From contig JAEYWL010000047.1 of NCBI GenBank assembly GCA_023428915.1, positions 1 to 54,752 on the forward strand: a DNA stretch of 54,752 nucleotides, given 5' to 3'. Shown here piece by piece: positions 16,342-24,888 of this stretch. This stretch comes from Verrucomicrobiota bacterium (GTDB taxonomy: Bacteria; Chlamydiota; Chlamydiia; Chlamydiales; JAEYWL01). Below the pieces are notes generated by a model. That model was given only the letters and a program-made list of their open reading frames with translations, had not been told where the DNA came from and made no database searches. Both the position numbers and the translations under genes were made by a program. Within the stretch, counting starts at the first letter, position 1. Each line of letters opens with the position of its first letter.

Positions 16342-17774
16342 TAAAACTCTCCTTGAACATATTCCTGTTGAGATAATAAGAGAAATAAATTACCTCCCAA
16401 AGCTCTGTCAAGTTCAACCCTTGATACCAAGTATTGCTTCACGCTTTCCGTGTAATTTTGATTTGCAACAATTTCCAGACGTTTATTTTCCAATAGTTTA
16501 TCCACCCCTAGTCCCATCACGTTGTAGAGCTCCTCAGATGAATTAGAGATTTTGGCCTGCATTGGTAATAATCTATTTTTGTAACTGACGATTACTTTAA
16601 AGTAATTCATTAAAAGCTTATGCGCTTCTCTGACTTCCGAGCGAACCTGAATCTCTAGCTCTGCAAGACGGTCACTCGCTTGTCTAAGCTGTGCAAATAA
16701 GCGCATTCGAGCCGCTTGACCATAATTAAAAATAGGAAGCTCTCCAGAAAATCCAGACCCTATAAAATTTTTTCCATCTGGTTCTTTTTCGCCTGCCAAT
16801 CCTGCTTGAAGGTTGGTATATACCCACCAATCTTTAAGGCCTAGCATCCGACCAATGCGTGCGATTTCAAAACGAGCTACTTGTAAATCCAGGCGTTCTC
16901 TAAGAGCTATTGATTCTAAAGTGCAAAGGTCAAATCCTTCATAGTCTATTCTATCCAACTCGTCAGGGAGTATTAAACAAAGTTCTTCATTAAATCCTAA
17001 AAGTCTGTTTAGTTTTTCACTTAAGCGAATGATTTCTGATTGAGACTTTACTAACTCCAATTCTGCTTCTAAAAGTCTGGACTGTGCTAGTTGAAATTCA
17101 AGAGCATTCACATTTCCAACGTCAATTTGTTTTGAAACGATTTCTTTCATAATGTCAGCCAGTGTAAGAACAGAGCGGATATATCCTATTCTTTTCTTTT
17201 CTGAAACTAGTTCGTAATATGTTTTTCTGACATCAAGTGCTAAATTCAAAATCTCGTTAGACACTTTTAACTTTGTTTGCTCAAACTCTGTAGCAGACAA
17301 TCTTGTGCGCAATGGTATTAAAAAAATATCCAAAAGACTGGAAGTGATTAAGTATTCAATATTCGTTTGCAGTGCTTTGGTCGGCGGATAACGAACATCA
17401 AGGGAGAAGGATGGGTTGGTAATCAGTCCTGCTTCTATCAAATCTGCTCTAGCCATGCCTATTTCTTCAAAAACGGCTTGAATCTTAGGGTTATTAAGCA
17501 AGGCAATTTGAATAGCTGAGTCCGCTGTTAACTCATTAGTTACAGCATATTGAATAAATGATTGTACTTGTTCATCTTGATTACATCCTTGACGCCATTC
17601 AACTGAGCAGTCAATTTTATTTGCGACAGTGCAAGTAACAAATCCATCATCAACGAGTGGTGTTTTTGAGCATCCTGTGATCAGCAACCCTAGAAAAAAG
17701 GAGTAAAAAATAGAAAAATGACGCAGTGAATACCTCAAATTAACGTTAAAAAAATCCTTAGACAGGAAAAACAA
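16341..17774 (-). CDS. TolC-family outer membrane efflux lipoprotein
   Basis: The 477-residue product has a lipobox LLITGCSKT with the lipidated Cys at position 35 and two outer-membrane-efflux repeats rich in long helices (RLLEAELELVKSQSEIIRLSEKLNRLLGF; SYKNRLLPMQAKISNSSEELYNVMGLG), the shape of TolC, OprM and CusC channels. No ATG is available before the lipobox: the frame is closed by a stop upstream and only TTG codons fit, at 17774 or at 17738, the latter giving a classic 23-residue lipoprotein signal. Paired with the multicopper oxidase, copper efflux is likely, but no inner-membrane pump or adaptor is in the window. Confidence 0.85.
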   Translation of the reverse strand: MFFLSKDFFNVNLRYSLRHFSIFYSFFLGLLITGCSKTPLVDDGFVTCTVANKIDCSVEWRQGCNQDEQVQSFIQYAVTNELTADSAIQIALLNNPKIQAVFEEIGMARADLIEAGLITNPSFSLDVRYPPTKALQTNIEYLITSSLLDIFLIPLRTRLSATEFEQTKLKVSNEILNLALDVRKTYYELVSEKKRIGYIRSVLTLADIMKEIVSKQIDVGNVNALEFQLAQSRLLEAELELVKSQSEIIRLSEKLNRLLGFNEELCLILPDELDRIDYEGFDLCTLESIALRERLDLQVARFEIARIGRMLGLKDWWVYTNLQAGLAGEKEPDGKNFIGSGFSGELPIFNYGQAARMRLFAQLRQASDRLAELEIQVRSEVREAHKLLMNYFKVIVSYKNRLLPMQAKISNSSEELYNVMGLGVDKLLENKRLEIVANQNYTESVKQYLVSRVELDRALGGNLFLLLSQQEYVQGEF

Positions 17775-17831
17775 GTTTTTGCTGCAATCAAGGTCTTAGA
17801 AAATAGCAATCAGAGTCTCTGGCGTCATTTA

Positions 17832-18029
17832 CTATTTGCTTACAGTGCCGGTGCTAGTCGTGCTCGTGCCTGTGTGGGAAAATTTTTCCGAAAGTTGATT
17901 AAATAAATCGTGGATAAAATTAAATGTCTTGGCAGCCCATGATACGAGTGTTTGAAAAGTTTCTGGAAAATAGAGCGAAATTGCGTAAAACAGCACTCCG
18001 AAGAAAATAAAACCGATAATAAATCTCAT
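17832..18029 (-). CDS. Small membrane protein (65 aa), unknown
   Basis: The gene has an ATG preceded by TTTAGGAGCATATT, a good ribosome binding site. The product has one N-terminal hydrophobic segment (residues about 3-20), an amphipathic middle (LVSWAAKTFNFIHDLF) and a Ser/Thr-rich tail (SHTGTSTTSTGTV). I do not recognise it. It ends about 60 bases before the TolC-like gene on the same strand, so it could be part of that transcript. The small size leaves some doubt, but start signal and composition favour a real gene. Confidence 0.55.
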   Translation of the reverse strand: MRFIIGFIFFGVLFYAISLYFPETFQTLVSWAAKTFNFIHDLFNQLSEKFSHTGTSTTSTGTVSK

Positions 18030-18106
18030 AATATGCTCCTAAATACATTAGGAATATAGGAGTATAGTTTTTCTGTAAATAAGAATTTATTACGCATCTC
18101 CATATT

Positions 18107-18137
18107 GACTCTTAGAAGGTAGCGAGTCGGGTTTAAA
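18107..18137. repeat. Palindromic repeat A, partial copy (one arm)
   Basis: GACTCTTAGAAGGTAGCGAG followed by TCGGGTTTAAA matches the right arm of repeat A at 35119-35151 with one or two differences. The other arm is absent. It lies 40 bases upstream of the candidate nuo promoter. Confidence 0.7.
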
Positions 18138-18178
18138 TGTTGCTGGATAGGGTCTTGGCAATTTGCCAAAAAAATTTA

Positions 18179-18208
18179 TTGACAGCTCTCTAAGAAACTT
18201 GTTATTAC
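18179..18208 (+). promoter_or_regulatory. Candidate sigma70-type promoter of the nuo operon
   Basis: A perfect TTGACA at 18179-18184 is followed after 18 bases by TATTAC (18203-18208; four of six matches), 25 bases before the nuoA start. GAAGG lies between it and the ATG as ribosome binding site. The perfect -35 box and the position support it. Confidence 0.45.
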
Positions 18209-18233
18209 GGGTGCACATTTTAGAGAAGGTGCC

Positions 18234-18593
18234 ATGATAAGCGAGTATTTTCCAGTCTATATTTATTCTGCTGTTGTTCTTGCTTTTACCCTATTGATTC
18301 TTTTTCTGTCTGGATTGATTAAACCCAAGAAAGGCCCGCCAGAAAAATATATGGCTTATGAGTCCGGCATACGCACTGAAACGCATCTCCTGCAAAAGCG
18401 CTTTCCTCTAAGGCATTACTTGGTAGCCTTGATCTTTCTGGTATTTGATATAGAGGTGATTTTCCTCTACCCTTGGGCTGTAATCGGCAAAGAAATAGGC
18501 CCGTTTGCCTTTTACGAAATGGCATTTTTCTTAGTGGCGTTGTTAGTCGGTTTTGCTTATGTATGGCGCAAAGGGGGATTGAAATGGGAATGA
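18234..18593 (+). CDS. nuoA: NADH-quinone oxidoreductase subunit A
   Basis: The 119-residue subunit has three membrane segments and the NuoA blocks PPEKYMAYESGIRTE and FPLRHYLVALIFLVFDIEVIFLYPWA, whose acidic residues lie by the quinone/proton path of complex I. It is the first gene of a 14-gene operon for NADH:quinone oxidoreductase, which moves electrons from NADH to quinone and pumps protons. AAGG precedes the ATG. Confidence 0.95.
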   Translation: MISEYFPVYIYSAVVLAFTLLILFLSGLIKPKKGPPEKYMAYESGIRTETHLLQKRFPLRHYLVALIFLVFDIEVIFLYPWAVIGKEIGPFAFYEMAFFLVALLVGFAYVWRKGGLKWE

Positions 18594-19087
18594 ATGAGAA
18601 AGACCGCACACCGTTTATTGTTGCGCCTTTGGAAAAGCTTATACATTGGGCGCAGAAAAACTCTTTATGGCCTGCGCAATTTGGCTTAGCTTGCTGTGCT
18701 ATTGAAATGATGTCTACGGCTGCCAGCCGTTATGACATGGCTCGTTTTGGGGCCGAAGTGTATCGCGCTTCCCCAAGGCAGAGCGACGTGATGATTGTCG
18801 CCGGCCGCGTCAGCCAAAAAATGGCCGAACCCTTAATGCTGATTTATGAGCAGATGCTTGAACCTAAATGGGTTGTGGCTATGGGGGACTGCGCTTCCTG
18901 CGGGGGCATTTACAACAATTATGCCATAGTGCAAGGGGTAGATAAGCTGGTGCCTGTCGATGTTTATGTTGCAGGCTGCCCGCCGCGTCCTGAAGCTCTT
19001 TTAGATGGTTTAATGTTGCTGCAAAAGAAGATTGCCAGCGGAAATACAAGGAAATCAAGGCATGAATACCACGGAAGCCATCAGTAA
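18584..19087 (+). CDS. nuoB: NADH-quinone oxidoreductase subunit B
   Basis: This subunit carries cluster N2, the last Fe-S centre before quinone. The four ligands are C37 and C38 (GLACCAIEMM), C103 (GDCASCGG) and C132 (AGCPPRPE). The 167-residue form starts at the ATG at 18584 behind AAAGGGGGA; a second ATG at 18590 forms an ATGA overlap with the nuoA stop. The frame is open further upstream inside nuoA, but that extension is not NuoB-like. Confidence 0.95.
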   Translation: MGMNEKDRTPFIVAPLEKLIHWAQKNSLWPAQFGLACCAIEMMSTAASRYDMARFGAEVYRASPRQSDVMIVAGRVSQKMAEPLMLIYEQMLEPKWVVAMGDCASCGGIYNNYAIVQGVDKLVPVDVYVAGCPPRPEALLDGLMLLQKKIASGNTRKSRHEYHGSHQ

Positions 19088-19580
19088 AGTCAAAGAGCGG
19101 TTTGCCGATGAGATTCAACGCGAGCAAGAATTTCGCGGTGAGTTGACGATCGAGGTTGGTTTAGAATCCCACAAAGAGATTCTGGCTTATCTCAATTCTC
19201 TAGGCTTTGCAGTGTTGATGGATTTAACAGGCGTCGATTACCTGCACCCGTTTGCCCATACCCAAGTGATTTATTGGCTGCATAATCCCAAGAGTTATGC
19301 GAGGTTGCGCGTGTTTGTTAGCGTGGGCAGGGAACAGCCGTTGCGCTCAGTTGCTGATATTTGGCGCGGCGCTAATTGGTATGAAAGGGAGCTGTTTGAC
19401 TTATTTGGCGTGGAATTTATTGGACATCCGGATTTTAAACGGATTCTTATGCCGGATAATTGGCAGGGACACCCTTTGCGAAAAGACTACGCCCTTACAG
19501 AAGAGTCAGTTGAATTTAAACATGGGGTAAAACCCAAAGTACCCTCACAGATAATACCTTATGCGAAAGACGACCACTAA
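19062..19580 (+). CDS. nuoC: NADH-quinone oxidoreductase subunit C
   Basis: The 172-residue peripheral-arm subunit shows the 30-kDa signature ERELFDLFGVEFIGHPDFKR followed by WQGHPLRKDYAL. I chose the ATG at 19062 (MNTTEAISKVKERF, with AAGG in front) over an upstream one at 19032. It overlaps nuoB by 26 bases. NuoC and NuoD are separate here, unlike the fused NuoCD of E. coli. Confidence 0.93.
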   Translation: MNTTEAISKVKERFADEIQREQEFRGELTIEVGLESHKEILAYLNSLGFAVLMDLTGVDYLHPFAHTQVIYWLHNPKSYARLRVFVSVGREQPLRSVADIWRGANWYERELFDLFGVEFIGHPDFKRILMPDNWQGHPLRKDYALTEESVEFKHGVKPKVPSQIIPYAKDDH

Positions 19581-20769
19581 AGATTATAGCCACCTTGGTC
19601 ATACCGGGGAGGTTATGGAGCTCAATTTAGGCCCTCAGCACCCATCAACGCACGGGGTGCTGCGCATCAAGCTGCATCTTGACGGGGAATTGGTATTGTC
19701 GGCAGAGCCGGTAATTGGCTACTTGCATACAGGCGTAGAAAAAGAGTGCGAAACGCGCACTTATCACCAGATTTTTACTTTAGTCGACCGTTTAGATTAC
19801 CTTTCCGGCCCCTCTGAAGAGCAAGTCTTTGCAGGCGCAGTTGAAAAGTTATTGCAACTTGAAGTCCCTGAGCGCGCACAAGTTATTCGTGTCATTTTAC
19901 TCGAACTGACACGTATTTCCAGCCATTTAATTTGGCTGGGCACAAGTGCATTGGAATTAAACATGTCCTCGGTTTTCATGTACTGTTTTGCAGAACGTGA
20001 AAAAATTCTCGACCTCAACGAGGAAATTTCCGGCGCACGGATGTTCCCTACTGTTTGGAGAGTCGGCGGACTTGGTAAAGATGCTACAGATGCTTTTCTT
20101 GCAGGCGTAAGGGAGTTTATTAACGGTTTTCCGCCGCTATGGAAAGATCTCGACCGCCTCCTTACTGACAACTATGTCTGGTGCGAACGCCTGCAGGGTG
20201 TGGCGTTGATCGATGAAGAGCTTTGCTATCAGTACATGTGCACAGGCCCTGTTTTACGCGGGGCTGGCGTTGCTTATGATATTCGCAAAGCATTTCCTTA
20301 TTCAGGCTATGAAAAATATACATTCGACATTCCCACACAAGCTGCTGGAGATGCCTATGCGCGTTATCTGGTGCGCATGGAGGAAATGAAGCAAAGCCTT
20401 TCCATCATCCAGCAAGCCCTTGATAAAATTAAGCCCGGACCTGTAATTGCCGATGACCGCAAGGTAGCATTGCCGCCTAGAAAAGAGCTCGCCCGCAGCA
20501 TGGAAGCTGTAATCCATCAGTTTAAGCTGGTAAGTGAAGGCTATCATCCGCCTCCAGGGCAAGTGTACAATCCTGTAGAGTCTGCACGGGGAGAATTGGG
20601 GTGCTACATCGTGAGCGAGGGGTATAATAAGCCGCATCGCTTGAGAATTCGTTCTCCTTCATTTCCCCATATCCATGTCTTGCAAGAGATATTGCCAGGA
20701 CATATCCTCTCGGATGTTGTTGTCGCCATTGCCAGTGTTGACCCGATTTTAGGAGACGTAGACCGATAA
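19561..20769 (+). CDS. nuoD: NADH-quinone oxidoreductase subunit D
   Basis: The 402-residue 49-kDa-type subunit forms the quinone pocket with NuoB. It contains ELNLGPQHPSTHGVLRIKL, PVIGYLHTGVEKECE and RLDYLSG near the N-terminus and ends in VVAIASVDPILGDVDR, the usual C-terminus. The start at 19561 overlaps nuoC by 20 bases but has a weak ribosome binding site; an ATG at 19615 directly behind GGGGAGG is an alternative that would still keep the quinone-pocket loop. Confidence 0.94.
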   Translation: MRKTTTKDYSHLGHTGEVMELNLGPQHPSTHGVLRIKLHLDGELVLSAEPVIGYLHTGVEKECETRTYHQIFTLVDRLDYLSGPSEEQVFAGAVEKLLQLEVPERAQVIRVILLELTRISSHLIWLGTSALELNMSSVFMYCFAEREKILDLNEEISGARMFPTVWRVGGLGKDATDAFLAGVREFINGFPPLWKDLDRLLTDNYVWCERLQGVALIDEELCYQYMCTGPVLRGAGVAYDIRKAFPYSGYEKYTFDIPTQAAGDAYARYLVRMEEMKQSLSIIQQALDKIKPGPVIADDRKVALPPRKELARSMEAVIHQFKLVSEGYHPPPGQVYNPVESARGELGCYIVSEGYNKPHRLRIRSPSFPHIHVLQEILPGHILSDVVVAIASVDPILGDVDR

Positions 20770-21278
20770 TGCTTACTGATAAAACTAAACAAACCATCTT
20801 GGAGCTGCAAAAAAAATATCCAGAAAAGCGCTCTGCATTAATTCCTGCATTGCATGTTGCACAAGCAGAGGTTGGGTATTTGCCCCGCGAGGTGCAAAAT
20901 GAGGTTGCAGAACTTTTTGGGATTGAACCCAATGAGGTCAATGCGGTCGTAACATTTTACGATATGTTTTATGAAAAACCTGTGGGCAAACACATCATCC
21001 ACGTGTGCAAAAATGTTTCCTGCATGCTGCATGGATGCGATAACCTGCTCCAAAAAATTTGCCGGCGTTTGCAAATTAAGCCGGGTGAAACCACTGCCGA
21101 CGGCGAATTTACCGTGATTCCTTCAGAGTGCTTGGCGGCTTGTGATAAAGCGCCTATGCTGTTGGCAGATGATAAAGTGTATGGTCCTGTCAAAGAGGAA
21201 GAAATTGACGCCATCTTAAAAGAGACAAAAAATGGCGCCGGACATCCTTCGCCAATAAGAGAGGCTACCCATGCCTGA
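20769..21278 (+). CDS. nuoE: NADH-quinone oxidoreductase subunit E
   Basis: The 169-residue thioredoxin-fold subunit binds the N1a 2Fe-2S cluster through C80, C85 (CKNVSC), C121 and C125 (CLAAC). It works with NuoF and NuoG in the NADH-oxidising module. Its ATG overlaps the nuoD stop by 1 base (TAATG), and a poorly conserved 25-residue tail follows the fold. Confidence 0.94.
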   Translation: MLTDKTKQTILELQKKYPEKRSALIPALHVAQAEVGYLPREVQNEVAELFGIEPNEVNAVVTFYDMFYEKPVGKHIIHVCKNVSCMLHGCDNLLQKICRRLQIKPGETTADGEFTVIPSECLAACDKAPMLLADDKVYGPVKEEEIDAILKETKNGAGHPSPIREATHA

Positions 21279-22569
21279 AATGCAAGTCTTAATGGCAAAT
21301 CTTAAAAAGCCTGGACAAATCACCTTGCCAGGTTATGAAGCAAATGGCGGCTATCAGGCTATTAAGAAAGCTATACCCTATATAACTCCAGCCGACCTTA
21401 CAGAAATGGTCAAGCAGTCAGGCCTTAGAGGAAGAGGGGGGGCTGGCTTTAACACGGGGATGAAATGGGGTTTTGTCCCTAAAGACCCTAGCTTGCCTAA
21501 ATACCTCGTCTGCAACTGCGATGAAAGCGAGCCTGGTACTTTTAAAGACCGCCTTTTAATTGAAAATGACCCGCATCAATTGATTGAGGGGATTATTTTA
21601 GCTAGCTATGCTATCGGAGCCCACCACGCGTTTATTTATTGCCGCGGTGAATTTTTTGAGGGGTTTGCGAGATTGTCGGCTGCTGTAGAGGAAGCCCGAA
21701 AGCAGGGGTACATAGGTTCGAAAGTTTTAGGAACTGATTATAGTCTGGAAATAATTGTGCATCCGGGCGCCGGGGCCTATATCGCCGGTGAAGAGACCGC
21801 ACAGCTCAATTCTTTAGAGGGATTTCGCGCCACTCCGCGCTTAAAACCGCCTTTTCCGGCAATTGCAGGTTTATATGGAAAACCTACTGTTGTTAATAAT
21901 GTAGAAACTCTCTGCAACGTCGTTCATATTGTGAACCGAGGAGTCGCTTGGTATCAGGGAATTGGCAAGCCAAAAAATACGGGTACCAAAATATTTCAAG
22001 TCAGCGGGCATGTACAAAATCCAGGCTGTTTTGAATTTCCGCTAGGCATATCCCTGCGCGAAGTATTAGATGCTGCCGGAGGGATGCGCCCGGGGCGGAA
22101 ATTCAAAGCCTGCTACCCTGGCGGCTCCTCCTGTTCCTTGCTTACTGCAAAGGATTTAGATATTTCCATGGATTTTGAATCTTTAGCGGCCAGAAATTCT
22201 ATGCTTGGCACAGCTTCAATTATTGTGATGGATGATTCCGCTGACATGGTGCAAGTGGCTTGCCGCTTGATGGAGTTTTATCAAAATGAGTCATGCGGCA
22301 AATGCACCCCATGCAGAGAGGGTACTCGTTGGATCTTGCAGGTATTGCAGCGCATTGCTGCGGGCGGCGGCACTTATGGCGACTTAAAAATGATTCAAGA
22401 GGTAAGTACAGGGATGGCCGCTAATTCCTTCTGCCCATTAGCTGCAGGAGCTGCACCCCCGGTAGTAAGCGCTGTAGTTGAGTTTAAAGACGAGTTTGAA
22501 AGCTATATAAGAAAGAATCCGAATGCAGATAGGCCGCCAGAAATGCCTGTAGCCTATCCCTACTTGTAA
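21271..22569 (+). CDS. nuoF: NADH-quinone oxidoreductase subunit F
   Basis: The 432-residue NADH- and FMN-binding subunit carries GLRGRGGAGFNTGMKW (NADH/FMN loop), CDESEPGTFKDR and GAGAYIAGEETA, and ligates cluster N3 by C342, C345, C348 (SCGKCTPC) and C388. It overlaps nuoE by 8 bases. All expected residues are present and the length is usual. Confidence 0.96.
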   Translation: MPEMQVLMANLKKPGQITLPGYEANGGYQAIKKAIPYITPADLTEMVKQSGLRGRGGAGFNTGMKWGFVPKDPSLPKYLVCNCDESEPGTFKDRLLIENDPHQLIEGIILASYAIGAHHAFIYCRGEFFEGFARLSAAVEEARKQGYIGSKVLGTDYSLEIIVHPGAGAYIAGEETAQLNSLEGFRATPRLKPPFPAIAGLYGKPTVVNNVETLCNVVHIVNRGVAWYQGIGKPKNTGTKIFQVSGHVQNPGCFEFPLGISLREVLDAAGGMRPGRKFKACYPGGSSCSLLTAKDLDISMDFESLAARNSMLGTASIIVMDDSADMVQVACRLMEFYQNESCGKCTPCREGTRWILQVLQRIAAGGGTYGDLKMIQEVSTGMAANSFCPLAAGAAPPVVSAVVEFKDEFESYIRKNPNADRPPEMPVAYPYL

Positions 22570-22573
22570 TGGA

Positions 22574-24886
22574 ATGACTATGGCAGCTTCTGAAGCATCT
22601 CAAAATGAATTGGTCAATTTGACAATCGATGGCCGGCCTGCAACTGTTCCTAAAGGGACAACTGTCTACCACGCCGTTAAACAGCTCGGCATTGAAGTCC
22701 CAATTTTTTGCTACCAGGACCGTATGCCTCCATTTGGAGCATGCAGGGTTTGCCTGGTTGAAGTCGAAAAAATGCCTAAATTGCAAACCTCCTGCACGTT
22801 AGTGGCGGCCGAAGGGATGGTGGTAAAGACTCAAAGCCAAATGGCAGTTGAGGGCAGGGAGGGAATTTTAGAGTTTCTTTTAATAAACCATCCGCTTGAT
22901 TGCCCTATTTGCGATCGCGGCGGGGAATGTCCGCTGCAAGACCAGACCATAAAATTTGGACCTGGCAAAAGCCGTTTTTATGAAGAAAAAAGGCATTTTG
23001 TCAAGCCTCTGCCTCTTGGACCGGTATTGATGTTAGATCGGGAACGCTGCATTGTTTGCGCCCGCTGCACCCGCTTTGGAGATCTAGTAGCCGGCGACCA
23101 TGCCCTTGAAATGAAGGAACGCGGATTTCGTACTGAAGTTGGGACGCCGGATAACAAGCCGGCTGAGTCTAAATTTATAGGCAATACCATCCAAATTTGC
23201 CCGGTAGGCGCCCTGACCAGCAGAGTATATCGTTTCAGGGCACGGCCTTGGGATAATACCCACACAGAAAGCGCCTGTACACTATGCCCGGTTGGCTGCA
23301 GCATGGTATTGGATTCGCGCGACGGCGAATTGATGCGCACCCGCTCTTGTGAAAATAAAAGCTTAAATGATATTTGGCTGTGCGATAAAGGGTGGTTTGG
23401 TTATGAGTTCACCGATAGCCAGGAGCGATTAAAGACCCCCATGATTCGACGCGATGGCGTTTTAGAGCCTGCAACATGGGAAGAAGCCCTGGCATTTGCC
23501 GCAGCAAAACTGCAAGAGTATAAATATGCAGGCAAAATTGCAGCCCTCGGAGGGGAAACATTGACTACAGAGGAGAATTATCTCTTCCAAAAGCTAATGA
23601 GAAAGGCTCTTGATGTTAACCATGTCGACCATCGTGTAGGCGCCCCAATTTATGCCGAGGAAGAGGAAGGGCTTCTGCCAGGAATGCATATGCAAATTGG
23701 CGAATGCGAGCAATTGGATGCAGTATATCTGCTGGGTGTCGATATAACCGAAGAATTTCCGGTCATTTGGCTGCGTTTAAAGTTAGCCATCAATCGCGGC
23801 ACGAGGGTGTATTATTCAGGATATTTTGCGCCGGAAGTGGAGCAGCATTTAAAAGAAGTGCAGATTCACGCACCTGGAAGCGAACTTGAAGCTATTGAAA
23901 AATGGCTGCCGCATTGGAAAGAGAGCAAAGGGAAAAAAACTGCTATTTTCATTGGAAGTCAATATTTACATTCATTGCACAGGCAAAGTTTGTTGAAATT
24001 GGTCTCAGAAAATGCCGAAGAGCGTATTTCAATAAACATTTTAGACGCTTCAGGCAATAGCATGGGAGCTAGGTTGGCCGGCATGCGGCCGGACAGGGGG
24101 GCATTAGGAGCTGTCATTGAACGGCCTGGTTTAAATGCTGAGCAGCTTTTTGAAAAAACAATTAAAGACGGCTGGGATCTTTACTATATTGCAGGGGCCA
24201 ATCCTGCGGCCAAATTCCCTGAGTTATGGAGCGAGATCAGCAAAAAATTGCACTTTCTCATAGTGCAGGACCTCTTTTTAACAGAAACGGCCCGGCAGGC
24301 AAATGTTGTTTTCCCTACCCTGAGTTATGTGGAGAAAGAGGGCACTTTCGTCAATATTGAAGGGCGCTTGCAGAAATTGAAACCGGGAAAAGCCCTTCCT
24401 GAAAATATCCATAGCGATGCTGAAATTTTCCTTAAACTCGGCGAAAAGCTTGGCGCCGATATCCGCCTTGACCTCCAGTTTCAGCAGGAACTTGAAAAAG
24501 AGTTTGTGGCTTTGCCTAAAGGGAAAATTCAAGAGCAGGAAGTGCAGCAAGCACCCGATTTGAACAGCCTTTCTTTTTCCGCGGTGTTTGCGGCTTCTTT
24601 ATTCGATCACGGCACAAGAATGCGTTACAATAAGCATCTCATCAAGTTGTCAAAAGAACCAAGGGTAAGAATCCACCCCTTTGATGCCGCTAAGAGGGGG
24701 TTAAAGGATGGGGATCAAGTGCAGGTTTCCATAAACGGCAAGTCTCAAACTGCTAAGATCCGCCTTGATAAACGCGTAGCTGAACGCGTTGCTGTGCTGC
24801 CCTTGGGGTATAAAACGCTGCCTGTGTTAGACCTAGGCTTAGGACTGAAAAACGGCATGCCAATACAAATCCAAAAAGTAGTGTGA
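22574..24886 (+). CDS. nuoG: NADH-quinone oxidoreductase subunit G
   Basis: The 770-residue subunit starts with a 2Fe-2S ferredoxin domain (C46, C57, C60, C74), then HPLDCPICDRGGECPLQD with the His/Cys-ligated 4Fe-4S site, RCIVCARCTRF for a second 4Fe-4S centre, and a CTLCPVGC motif opening a molybdopterin-oxidoreductase-like domain that is structural in complex I. The C-terminal half is the degenerate molybdopterin fold. It starts 4 bases after nuoF. Confidence 0.95.
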   Translation: MTMAASEASQNELVNLTIDGRPATVPKGTTVYHAVKQLGIEVPIFCYQDRMPPFGACRVCLVEVEKMPKLQTSCTLVAAEGMVVKTQSQMAVEGREGILEFLLINHPLDCPICDRGGECPLQDQTIKFGPGKSRFYEEKRHFVKPLPLGPVLMLDRERCIVCARCTRFGDLVAGDHALEMKERGFRTEVGTPDNKPAESKFIGNTIQICPVGALTSRVYRFRARPWDNTHTESACTLCPVGCSMVLDSRDGELMRTRSCENKSLNDIWLCDKGWFGYEFTDSQERLKTPMIRRDGVLEPATWEEALAFAAAKLQEYKYAGKIAALGGETLTTEENYLFQKLMRKALDVNHVDHRVGAPIYAEEEEGLLPGMHMQIGECEQLDAVYLLGVDITEEFPVIWLRLKLAINRGTRVYYSGYFAPEVEQHLKEVQIHAPGSELEAIEKWLPHWKESKGKKTAIFIGSQYLHSLHRQSLLKLVSENAEERISINILDASGNSMGARLAGMRPDRGALGAVIERPGLNAEQLFEKTIKDGWDLYYIAGANPAAKFPELWSEISKKLHFLIVQDLFLTETARQANVVFPTLSYVEKEGTFVNIEGRLQKLKPGKALPENIHSDAEIFLKLGEKLGADIRLDLQFQQELEKEFVALPKGKIQEQEVQQAPDLNSLSFSAVFAASLFDHGTRMRYNKHLIKLSKEPRVRIHPFDAAKRGLKDGDQVQVSINGKSQTAKIRLDKRVAERVAVLPLGYKTLPVLDLGLGLKNGMPIQIQKVV

Positions 24887-24888
24887 AT

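Noticed and set aside
18473..18583. N-terminal extension of nuoB inside nuoA
   Set aside because: The extra 37 codons read cysteine- and arginine-rich shadow of nuoA; NuoB alignment begins after the ATG at 18584.
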